Positions 1-5,130 of a DNA stretch of 5,130 bases are shown in pieces. The DNA comes from an uncultured Collinsella sp. (GTDB lineage Bacteria > Actinomycetota > Coriobacteriia > Coriobacteriales > Coriobacteriaceae). The stretch covers positions 1-5,130 of the forward strand of contig UQVT01000134.1 of NCBI GenBank assembly GCA_900544465.1. Reading direction: 5' to 3'. The notes under the pieces were generated by a model. The model saw only the letters and a program-made list of their open reading frames with translations, did not search any database and was not told where the DNA came from. The position numbers were made by a program, and so were the translations under genes. Position 1 is the stretch's first letter; each line of letters opens with the position of its first letter.

Positions 1-14
1 CCGCACATGTGCGG
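1..14. repeat. Perfect 14-bp palindrome at the left edge
   Basis: CCGCACATGTGCGG equals its own reverse complement. It sits about 100 bases upstream of the proposed ileS promoter and may extend beyond the window edge. It could be a dyad operator or the remains of an upstream terminator stem, but no T-run follows, and a hairpin would have to sacrifice central pairs to form a loop. No regulator family can be assigned from the sequence. The rest of 1-109 holds no recognisable gene. Confidence 0.5.
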
Positions 15-109
15 ATGAATATGGGAGGTGTTCGGATGAAGTTGATATTCAAGGGAGAAATTTCGAACGTATAAAACCAGTGTTGAGGGTTTTTCGCCGA
101 CGCGGAACG

Positions 110-118
110 TGCTAGCAT
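110..118 (+). promoter_or_regulatory. Probable extended -10 promoter for the ileS T-box transcript
   Basis: TGCTAGCAT at 110-118 fits the extended -10 form TGn-TAnnnT. The matching -35 position with a 17-base spacer (90-95, TTTTTC) is a poor match, which is tolerated when an extended -10 is present. Transcription would begin near 125, just before the first T-box pairing elements at about 128-141, which is the spacing expected for a T-box leader. A TATAAA at 70-75 with TTGATA at 42-47 is an alternative, but its 22-base spacer is too long. This is a pattern call. Confidence 0.45.
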
Positions 119-344
119 ACTCCGCATAAGCGTTGATGGGGACGAGTAGTCGGCCGTCCGCATGCTACAGAGAGCGGGAAGCGCTGAGAACCCGTGCATG
201 CGACCGATGAAAATCACCCCGGAGCTGCGGTCCCAACGGACGTGCCGCGCAGGTTCGTCTTAGTAGACATCGCCGAGATGGTCGTCGATACAGGCCAGCC
301 GAGTAACGGATGCGAGCGCACGAATACGCGGGCGAGGGCATCTA

Positions 345-410
345 AGCTGGGTGGTTAAGCGAAGAGCTTTTGCGGGCGTGCAGCCCGTTTTGTGGCGCTT
401 CGTCCCAGCT
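345..410 (+). promoter_or_regulatory. T-box antiterminator helix with UGGU tRNA-acceptor bulge
   Basis: AGCTGGG (345-351) pairs perfectly with CCCAGCT (404-410), and GCGAAG (359-364) pairs with CTTCGT (398-403). The seven bases between the left arms, UGGUUAA (352-358), form the antiterminator bulge. Its first four bases, UGGU, complement the 3' end ACCA of a tRNA with discriminator A, as tRNA-Ile has. The remaining UAA departs from the usual ACC of the UGGNACC consensus. The right arms overlap the 5' arm of the terminator, so the two structures exclude each other. A small hairpin (373-387) fills the apical loop. Confidence 0.9.
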
Positions 411-431
411 TGTAGGGACGGGCGCTTTTTT
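395..431 (+). terminator. T-box intrinsic terminator upstream of ileS
   Basis: The 5' arm GCGCTTCGTCCC (395-406) pairs with GGGACGGGCGC (415-425) through about 11 pairs with one bulged U. The loop is 407-414, and TTTTTT follows at 426-431. When tRNA-Ile is charged, the antiterminator should not form and this hairpin should stop transcription before ileS. The T-run makes this a transcriptional rather than a purely translational switch. Confidence 0.92.
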
Positions 432-441
432 GGTGCCCAGA

Positions 442-455
442 GGGCGTGCGCGCCC
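442..455 (+). other. GC-rich hairpin between the attenuator and the ileS ribosome binding site
   Basis: GGGCG (442-446) and CGCCC (451-455) can form a five-pair stem closed by UGCG, ending eight bases before the Shine-Dalgarno-like AGAAAGGGG (462-470). It has no T-run, so it is not a terminator. It shares the motif GGGCGTGC with the hairpin at 373-387. It may shape access to the start region or be a simple by-product of GC-rich leader sequence. Confidence 0.5.
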
Positions 456-474
456 ATGACAAGAAAGGGGTACC

Positions 475-3276
475 GTGGCAAACGAGTACAAGCAGACGAT
501 GAATCTGCCCAAAACCGGATTTCCCATGCGTGCCGGTCTTTCCAAGTCCGAGCCAAAGCGACTCAAGGACTGGCAGGACAACAAGGTCTACGAGCAAGTT
601 CTAAAGAAGAACGAGGGTCACAAGAAGTTCGTGCTGCACGACGGCCCTCCGTACGCCAACGGCCCGATCCACATCGGCCACGCCATGAACAAGATCTCCA
701 AGGACATGATCAACCGTTACTGGATGATGCAGGGCTATGAGGTTCCCTATGTTCCCGGTTGGGACTGCCACGGTCAGCCGATCGAACATAAGGTCGAGGA
801 GAAGCTCGGCACCGAGAAGTTCAACCAGACCTCCACGGCTAAGATCCGCGAGCTTTGCAACAAGTTCGCTGTCGAGAACATCGAGCTCCAGAAGGCTGGC
901 TTCCGTCGCCTTGGCGTGCTTGGCGACTGGGACAACCCGTATCTGACGCTCTATCACCAGCATGACGCCGCCGATATCGAGGTCTTCAAGGCCATGTTCG
1001 ATAAGGGCATGATTTATCGCGGCCACAAGCCGGTTCACTGGTGCAAGCACTGCCACACCGCGCTGGCCGAGGCCGAGATTGAGTACTCCGACGAGACGAG
1101 CCCGTCCATCTTCGTGCGCTTTGAGATGACCTCCAAGCCTGCCGGCCTCGAGAACTTCGACGGCCCGGTTGACTTTATCATCTGGACGACCACGCCGTGG
1201 ACCATCCCCTCCGACCAGGCAGTTTCTCTCAAGCCCGGTGCCGCCTACGTCGCCGTTGAGCACGACGGCCGCGCCGAGGTCATGCTTGAGGACCTGGCTC
1301 CCAAGTGCTGCGAGGAGTTTGGCTGGGAGTACACCCCGGTAATGGTCGACGGCAAGCCCTACGTGGTTCCCGCCGAGACCTTCCACCACATCCACTACAA
1401 GCAGCCGATCTTTGACGGTGTTGAGGGCGTGGCGCTGCTGGCCGATTACGTCGGTGTCGATGACGGTACCGGTATCGTCCACAACTCGCCCGGCCACGGC
1501 GTCGACGACTACTTCGCCTGCCTCAAGGAGGGCATCACCGACATCTGCATGCCGGTCGATGACGACGGCAAGTTCTACACCGGCGAGGAATTTGGCACCG
1601 GTGGCCCCTTCAGCGGCATGGATACCGATGAGGCCAATCCGCACATCATTGAGTTCCTGCGCGAGCGCGGCACCCTGGTTCTCGAGAAGAAGATCACGCA
1701 CAGCTATCCGCACTGCTGGCGCTGCAAGCACCCGGTGCTCTTCCGTGCTACCGACCAGTGGTTCGTCTCGATGGACAAGACGGGTCTGCGCGAGCAGGCT
1801 GGCAAGGAGGTCCGCGAGAACGTCAAGTGGTATCCGGCCCATGCCGCCAACCGCATCGGCGCCATGGTCGAGCAGCGTCCCGACTGGTGCATCAGCCGCC
1901 AGCGCAACTGGGGCGTGCCTATCCCCAGCTACACCTGCGCCGACTGCGGCGAGAAGGTCATGAACGACGCTACGCTCGACGCCGTCATCAAGCTCTTCCA
2001 CGAGAAGGGCTCTGACGCCTGGTTCACCGACGCTCCCGAGAGCTACCTGGGCGATGCCTGCGTCTGCCCCAAGTGCGGCGGCCATCACCTCAAGGCCGAT
2101 AAGGACATCCTCGACGTGTGGTGGGATTCCGGCGTCTCTTGGAAGGCCGTCTGCGAGTACCGTCCCGAGCTGGAGTATCCGGCGGATGTGTACCTCGAGG
2201 GCTCCGACCAGCACCGCGGTTGGTTCCAGAGCTCGCTGCTCACCTCGGTGGGCTCCAACGGCCACGCTCCGTATAAGGCGGTCGTCTCGCAGGGCTTCAC
2301 GCTCGACGGCCAGGGCCGCAAGATGTCCAAGTCGCTCGGTAATGTCATCGACCCCAATAAGGTCTGTGACGAGATGGGCGCCGACATCATCCGCCTGTGG
2401 GTTGCCTCCGTCGACACCAGCTCCGATGTTTCCATCGACCACGAGATCCTTGCTCGTACGTCCGATGCCTACCGTCGTTTCCGCAACACGCTGCGCTTCT
2501 TGCTCTCCGAGCTCGAGGGTCAGTTTGAGCCCGAGACCGACGGCGTCGCCTTCGCCGACCTGCTGCCGCTCGACAAGCTCATGGTTGCCCGTCTGACCCA
2601 GGTTCAGGCCGAGGTCGACGATGCCTACGCCAGCTACGAGTTCCCGCGCGCCTACCGTGCGCTATACGACTTCGTGGTTACCGAGCTCTCCAACGTGTAT
2701 CTCGACGCCCTGAAGGACCGTCTGTACTGTGAGAAGCCCGGCTCGCTCGAGCGCCGCAGCGCCCAGACCGTGCTGGCCGAGCTCTTCTCGATGCTCATGC
2801 GCGACCTTCAGCCGATCCTGTCCTACACGGTCGACGAGGCCATGGCCTATGCGCCCGCCGGCTGCGTCGATCACCAGAAGTACGCCGCGCTGCTCGATTG
2901 GTACAAGTCGCCCATCACGGTCGACGAGGCCAATGAGTTTGAGGGCGTGCTCGAGGCTTCACTCGAGCTCCGTAGCGCCGTGACCAAGGCCCTTGAGGAT
3001 GCCCGCTCCGCTGGCACCTTCACCAAGAGCCAGCAGGTCCGCGTCAAGGCGGTCGTTCCCGCCGAGATGTATGCGCTGCTGACCGGCGACAAGGCCGTCG
3101 ACCTGGCCGAGTTCTACATCGTCTCCGATGTTGAGCTGACCCAGGGTGAGGAGCTCTCCGTTGCTATTGAGGCTGCCGAGGGCGAGTGCTGTGACCGTTG
3201 CTGGAATTACCGCACCACCGTCGGCGAGTACAACGGACATGCTCATATTTGCGAGAGGTGTGCGAATGCCCTTTAA
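475..3276 (+). CDS. ileS: Isoleucine--tRNA ligase (isoleucyl-tRNA synthetase)
   Basis: This cytoplasmic class Ia enzyme joins isoleucine to tRNA-Ile using ATP and hydrolyses mischarged valine. The 933-residue product is full length for the bacterial type. The Rossmann core carries HIGH at 66-69 (within GPPYANGPIHIGH) and KMSKS at 616-620. The CP1 editing domain shows TTTPWT (238-243) and GTGIVHNSPGHGVDDY (331-346), whose Asp344 aligns with the family's editing aspartate. WCISRQRNWG (471-480) and DVWWDSG (547-553) are further family blocks. The C-terminal zinc module has Cys906/909 and Cys926/929. Two more sets of CxxC pairs (190/193 with 414/417; 488/491 with 531/534) could bind zinc. The start is GTG, four bases after AGAAAGGGG (462-470). 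The T-box leader directly upstream, with an Ile specifier, independently supports the assignment. The KMSKS context and zinc tail fit the usual IleRS1 type rather than the mupirocin-resistant type; that is an inference. A strong terminator follows, so the unit appears monocistronic. Confidence 0.98.
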   Translation: MANEYKQTMNLPKTGFPMRAGLSKSEPKRLKDWQDNKVYEQVLKKNEGHKKFVLHDGPPYANGPIHIGHAMNKISKDMINRYWMMQGYEVPYVPGWDCHGQPIEHKVEEKLGTEKFNQTSTAKIRELCNKFAVENIELQKAGFRRLGVLGDWDNPYLTLYHQHDAADIEVFKAMFDKGMIYRGHKPVHWCKHCHTALAEAEIEYSDETSPSIFVRFEMTSKPAGLENFDGPVDFIIWTTTPWTIPSDQAVSLKPGAAYVAVEHDGRAEVMLEDLAPKCCEEFGWEYTPVMVDGKPYVVPAETFHHIHYKQPIFDGVEGVALLADYVGVDDGTGIVHNSPGHGVDDYFACLKEGITDICMPVDDDGKFYTGEEFGTGGPFSGMDTDEANPHIIEFLRERGTLVLEKKITHSYPHCWRCKHPVLFRATDQWFVSMDKTGLREQAGKEVRENVKWYPAHAANRIGAMVEQRPDWCISRQRNWGVPIPSYTCADCGEKVMNDATLDAVIKLFHEKGSDAWFTDAPESYLGDACVCPKCGGHHLKADKDILDVWWDSGVSWKAVCEYRPELEYPADVYLEGSDQHRGWFQSSLLTSVGSNGHAPYKAVVSQGFTLDGQGRKMSKSLGNVIDPNKVCDEMGADIIRLWVASVDTSSDVSIDHEILARTSDAYRRFRNTLRFLLSELEGQFEPETDGVAFADLLPLDKLMVARLTQVQAEVDDAYASYEFPRAYRALYDFVVTELSNVYLDALKDRLYCEKPGSLERRSAQTVLAELFSMLMRDLQPILSYTVDEAMAYAPAGCVDHQKYAALLDWYKSPITVDEANEFEGVLEASLELRSAVTKALEDARSAGTFTKSQQVRVKAVVPAEMYALLTGDKAVDLAEFYIVSDVELTQGEELSVAIEAAEGECCDRCWNYRTTVGEYNGHAHICERCANAL

Positions 3277-3313
3277 GGCACGGTAACTCGGCATTTTAGT
3301 TATAGGTAGAATT

Positions 3314-3330
3314 TGGGCGCCTTCGGCCCA
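3314..3330 (+). other. Short GC hairpin after the ileS stop codon
   Basis: TGGGC (3314-3318) pairs with GCCCA (3326-3330) around a seven-base loop, 38 bases after the ileS stop. The bases that follow are TTTGCTCC, too short a T-run for a strong terminator. It lies just ahead of the clear terminator at 3347-3385 and could be an accessory 3'-end structure protecting the ileS mRNA. Confidence 0.45.
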
Positions 3331-3346
3331 TTTGCTCCGCTGAATA

Positions 3347-3385
3347 AAAGCGGCATTCTGTTTTTCGGAATGCCGCTTTCTTTTT
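3347..3385 (+). terminator. Strong intrinsic terminator of ileS
   Basis: AAAGCGGCATTC (3347-3358) is the exact inverted repeat of GAATGCCGCTTT (3368-3379). A U-G and a G-C pair extend the stem inward to 14 pairs with a five-T loop (3361-3365). CTTTTT follows at 3380-3385. The A-run at 3346-3349 gives a T-run on the other strand, so it might also work in reverse. It separates ileS from lspA, which therefore needs its own promoter or read-through. Confidence 0.93.
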
Positions 3386-3440
3386 ATGCTGGTTATTTCG
3401 CTTGTGTTGGTGGATATGTCGTGCGCTCTGCGTGTGGCAA

Positions 3441-3446
3441 TATAAG
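3441..3446 (+). promoter_or_regulatory. Candidate -10 element for the lspA transcript
   Basis: TATAAG at 3441-3446 lies 53 bases upstream of the lspA start, in the AT-richer part of the gap after the ileS terminator. No good -35 hexamer is seen at the normal distance (3418-3423 reads GTCGTG), and there is no TGn extension. The need for a promoter here follows from the terminator; its exact position is a weak guess. The remainder of 3386-3481 shows no gene. Confidence 0.25.
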
Positions 3447-3481
3447 ATGGTTAATTGCGTTAAACGGAATTCGATGTTCTT

Positions 3482-3492
3482 GAGGGTAGGGG
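3482..3492 (+). promoter_or_regulatory. Ribosome binding site that sets the lspA TTG start
   Basis: GAGGG (3482-3486) and AGGGG (3488-3492) are both Shine-Dalgarno-like. The second lies six bases before TTG 3499. The in-frame ATG at 3517 has only a GGGGG run ending one base upstream of it, which is too close to work. This favours the TTG start. Confidence 0.6.
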
Positions 3493-3498
3493 ATTGAT

Positions 3499-4098
3499 TT
3501 GGGTCGTGCTGGGGGTATGACGCCGCCTTTGCGTTGGCGGTTGGGTGTTGCTGGTGGGGTGGCGCTGGTTGTGCTGCTTCTTGACCAGCTGACCAAGCTT
3601 GCGGTTCGTGCCGTGGGCGACGCTTTGCATGTGACCGTCATCCCCGGTGTCATTGACTTTATGTTTGTCCGTAATATCGGTGCTGCCTTTAGCATGGGCG
3701 AGGGGCATGGCGTTGCGTTCGCTTTGCTGGCGCTTGCGGTCATTGTCGCCATTGCCGTGTACTTGCTTCGCACGCCCCAGCTTGCTCGCTTGGAGGTTGT
3801 GGGCATGGCCATGGTCGTGGGTGGCGCCATTGGCAACGCGATCGATCGCCTGGCTTTTGGCTTTGTGACCGATTTTATTGCCACCACCTTCATCGACTTT
3901 CCCGTCTTTAACGTGGCCGATATCGGCATCACCGTAGGCGTTGTGCTTGCCCTCATCGGCTACATGTTCTTGAGCCCTGCGGCCCGCGAAGTCGATGCGA
4001 CTGCCGAGCTCAATGCCCGTGATGAGGCCCGCGCCAAGCGCAAAGCCAAGCAGCGTGGGGAGCGTGCCCGCAAGATTCGCGAAAGGAATGAGCGTTAA
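3499..4098 (+). CDS. lspA: Lipoprotein signal peptidase (signal peptidase II)
   Basis: This membrane aspartyl protease cleaves the signal peptide of diacylglyceryl-modified prolipoproteins. The family blocks appear in order: DQLTK (29-33), NIGAAFS (59-65), GGAIGNAIDRL (108-118) and FNVADI (137-142). Asp116 and Asp141 correspond to the catalytic pair. Hydrophobic stretches near 13-30, 70-90, 97-115 and 140-160 give the expected four-helix topology with both ends in the cytoplasm. The core ends near residue 161, as in the family, but a charged tail follows to residue 199, with 13 Lys/Arg among the last 29 residues; this is unusual. TTG is chosen as start because of the ribosome binding site at 3482-3492; ATG 3517 would remove six residues without touching any motif. 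The TAA stop overlaps the next gene's ATG by one base (TAATG), implying translational coupling. Confidence 0.96.
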   Translation: MGRAGGMTPPLRWRLGVAGGVALVVLLLDQLTKLAVRAVGDALHVTVIPGVIDFMFVRNIGAAFSMGEGHGVAFALLALAVIVAIAVYLLRTPQLARLEVVGMAMVVGGAIGNAIDRLAFGFVTDFIATTFIDFPVFNVADIGITVGVVLALIGYMFLSPAAREVDATAELNARDEARAKRKAKQRGERARKIRERNER

Positions 4099-5111
4099 TG
4101 GCCGACATCCATATTCTTGTTGCCGACGATTGCTCTGGCCAGCGTCTCGACGCCTTTCTGGGTGCCAACGACGGCTGCCCCACGCGCTCTGCCTGCGCGC
4201 ATCTGATCGAGGGCGGCGCCGTAATCGTGAACGGCGAGACCTGCCTATCAAAAAAATATGCTGTGCGCTCCGGTGACCGCATCTCGGTCGACCTGCCCGA
4301 GCCGCATGATCCCACTGATGTGATTCCCGAGGCCATCCCCCTCGATATCCGTTACGAGGACGACTACCTCATCGTGCTCTCCAAGCAGCGCGGCCTGGTG
4401 TGCCATCCCGCCCATGGCCACGAGAGCGGCACGCTTGCGAACGCTCTGGTCTACCACTGCGGCATTGACCATCTGGGTACCGTGCAGGGTGAGGACCGCC
4501 CCGGCATCGTGCATCGTTTAGATCGCGATACCTCGGGCCTCATGCTTGCGGCAAAAGACGACGACACGCAGCGCGCGCTCCAAAATCTCATTCGCACGCG
4601 CACGCTCGATCGTCGCTATATCACGCTCGTTCACGGACATATCGCTATGGATGAGGGCACCATTAACACCGGCATTGCCCGTTCTACGCGTGACCGTGTC
4701 AAGATGGCCGTTTCGGACGATCCTTTCGCGCGCCAGGCCATTACGACCTTTAAGGTCCTCGAGCGCTTCGATTCCACGCGTTTTGACGACGGCTATACGC
4801 TCGTCGAGTGCCACCTGTTTACGGGCCGCACACATCAGATTCGCGTGCATATGCGCCATATCAACCACGCCTGCGTGGGCGATCCGCTCTACGGCAAGTG
4901 CGATGCACGCGCCGATCAGGGTCTGACCAGGCAATTCCTTCATTCCTGGCGTGTTGCATTCGACCATCCCGTGACGGGGGAGCGCATTGAGTGCCGCGAC
5001 GAGCTACCGTGGGATCTCGCCGCGGTTCTTGACGACCTGGCCCCGCGCTCGCTTGGCCGCACCGCTGCCGGCGACGAAATCGTTCCGCAGCTCGGTCTGC
5101 TCGAAGCCTAG
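4098..5111 (+). CDS. RluA/RluD-family 23S rRNA pseudouridine synthase
   Basis: This enzyme should isomerise uridine to pseudouridine, most likely in 23S rRNA. The 337-residue length fits the RluD-type proteins. An N-terminal S4 RNA-binding domain spans about 14-70 (QRLDAF at 15-20, VIVNGE at 42-47). The catalytic block HRLDRDTSGL is at 139-148, with Asp142 as the family nucleophile; LDRRYITLV at 170-178, GRTHQIRVHM at 243-252 and GDPLYG at 261-266 complete the signature. The segment normally reading (N/D)KPAG is SKQRG here (95-99), followed by LVCHPAHGHESGTLANAL (100-117). The position after lspA matches the B. subtilis lspA-ylyB arrangement. The exact target uridines cannot be read from sequence: RluD of E. 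coli modifies helix 69 of 23S rRNA, but Gram-positive bacteria carry several paralogues, so I give no gene symbol. ATG 4098 overlaps the lspA stop by one base, and no separate promoter is seen. Confidence 0.95.
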   Translation: MADIHILVADDCSGQRLDAFLGANDGCPTRSACAHLIEGGAVIVNGETCLSKKYAVRSGDRISVDLPEPHDPTDVIPEAIPLDIRYEDDYLIVLSKQRGLVCHPAHGHESGTLANALVYHCGIDHLGTVQGEDRPGIVHRLDRDTSGLMLAAKDDDTQRALQNLIRTRTLDRRYITLVHGHIAMDEGTINTGIARSTRDRVKMAVSDDPFARQAITTFKVLERFDSTRFDDGYTLVECHLFTGRTHQIRVHMRHINHACVGDPLYGKCDARADQGLTRQFLHSWRVAFDHPVTGERIECRDELPWDLAAVLDDLAPRSLGRTAAGDEIVPQLGLLEA

Positions 5112-5119
5112 CCAGTATT

Positions 5120-5125
5120 AGGTGG
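5120..5125 (+). promoter_or_regulatory. Possible ribosome binding site of a gene beyond the right edge
   Basis: AGGTGG starts nine bases after the pseudouridine synthase stop and lies five bases before the window end. If a start codon follows immediately, the next gene would be closely linked to lspA and the synthase in one operon. No terminator is seen between them. This cannot be confirmed without the next bases. Confidence 0.35.
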
Positions 5126-5130
5126 TTTCT

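Larger units (their letters stand above)
128..431 (+). promoter_or_regulatory. T-box riboswitch, tRNA-Ile specific, transcription-attenuating type
   Basis: This leader should bind uncharged tRNA-Ile and switch ileS transcription on. Stem I is long: GGGG 138-141 pairs with CCCC 217-220, TCGG 150-153 with CCGA 204-207, GCATGC 160-165 with GCATGC 196-201, and GGG 176-178 with CCC 191-193. The specifier loop has ACGAGTAG (142-149) on one side and TGAAAATCA on the other, giving the isoleucine codon ATC at 213-215 followed by the usual purine. AGAGAG (169-174) and GCTGAGA (183-189) match the conserved AG bulge and distal loop that contact the tRNA elbow. TTGAT 133-137 opposite GGAG 221-224 resembles the basal kink-turn. 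CTGCG 225-229 with CGCAG 248-252 and GTCC 230-233 with GGAC 238-241 form a Stem II-like element, and GATGC 309-313 with GCATC 338-342 forms Stem III. The antiterminator and terminator are listed separately. Confidence 0.93.

Noticed and set aside
70..75. TATAAA as the -10 box of ileS, with TTGATA 42-47 as -35
   Set aside because: The hexamers look good individually, but the 22-base spacer is too long, and the start site would be about 45 bases before the T-box. The extended -10 at 110-118 fits better.
2..115. Frame open from the left edge to TAG 113-115, a possible end of an upstream gene
   Set aside because: The 37 residues show no recognisable motif, and the frame runs through the likely ileS promoter. 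A chance open frame is as likely as a gene end.
260..597. Three minus-strand frames across the leader region
   Set aside because: They are antisense to the T-box and ileS start, have no recognisable domain, and overlap each other in different frames.
351..740. 129-codon + strand frame overlapping the T-box and the start of ileS
   Set aside because: It overlaps the structured leader and the first 266 bases of ileS in another frame and has no family motif.
601..2442. 613-codon open frame on the minus strand, antisense to ileS
   Set aside because: It lies wholly inside ileS, and its Ala/Val/Leu/Gly/Asp-rich translation is what GC-rich, strongly biased codons give on the opposite strand. It matches no family I know, and ileS is certain.
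3393..4251. Minus-strand frames of 187 and 263 codons opposite lspA
   Set aside because: They are low-complexity shadows of the clearly assigned lspA and synthase genes.
1..5130. Mobile element, CRISPR array, tRNA gene, toxin-antitoxin or phage-defence system
   Set aside because: I saw no transposase or integrase motif, regularly spaced repeat, tRNA-like cloverleaf or accessory gene. The window is filled by housekeeping genes and their control elements.

Overview
The window reads as an ordinary, well-conserved stretch of a GC-rich Gram-positive chromosome. All three complete genes are on the + strand, in the order ileS, lspA, RluD-family pseudouridine synthase. This order is familiar from Gram-positive bacteria. 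The GC-rich coding bias (mostly GAG, GGC, CTC, CGC and GAC codons in ileS), the complete T-box leader and the gene order suggest a Coriobacteriia-type actinobacterium such as Collinsella. That assignment is an inference from style, not from a database match.

Bases 1-474 hold no convincing gene. They contain a 14-bp perfect palindrome at the left edge, a likely extended -10 promoter near 110-118, and a full-length T-box riboswitch (about 128-431). The riboswitch has a long Stem I with an AUC (Ile) specifier, further stems, an antiterminator with a UGGU bulge, and a competing intrinsic terminator ending in six T. It should sense uncharged tRNA-Ile and permit transcription of ileS. The ileS gene (475-3276, GTG start) encodes a complete 933-residue isoleucyl-tRNA synthetase with HIGH, KMSKS, editing and C-terminal zinc motifs.

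The gap at 3277-3498 carries a strong terminator (3347-3385) that separates ileS from what follows, and probably a weak promoter. Then come lspA (3499-4098, TTG start), encoding prolipoprotein signal peptidase with an unusual basic C-terminal tail, and an RluA/RluD-family pseudouridine synthase gene (4098-5111). These two share one base in a TAATG junction and are probably translationally coupled. A Shine-Dalgarno-like AGGTGG at the right edge hints at another gene starting just outside the window.

Functionally, ileS supplies Ile-tRNA for translation under tRNA-sensing control, LspA matures lipoproteins at the membrane, and the RluD-like enzyme modifies rRNA. I found no mobile element, CRISPR array, defence system or other clearly new system. 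The most interesting part is the architecture of the T-box leader.
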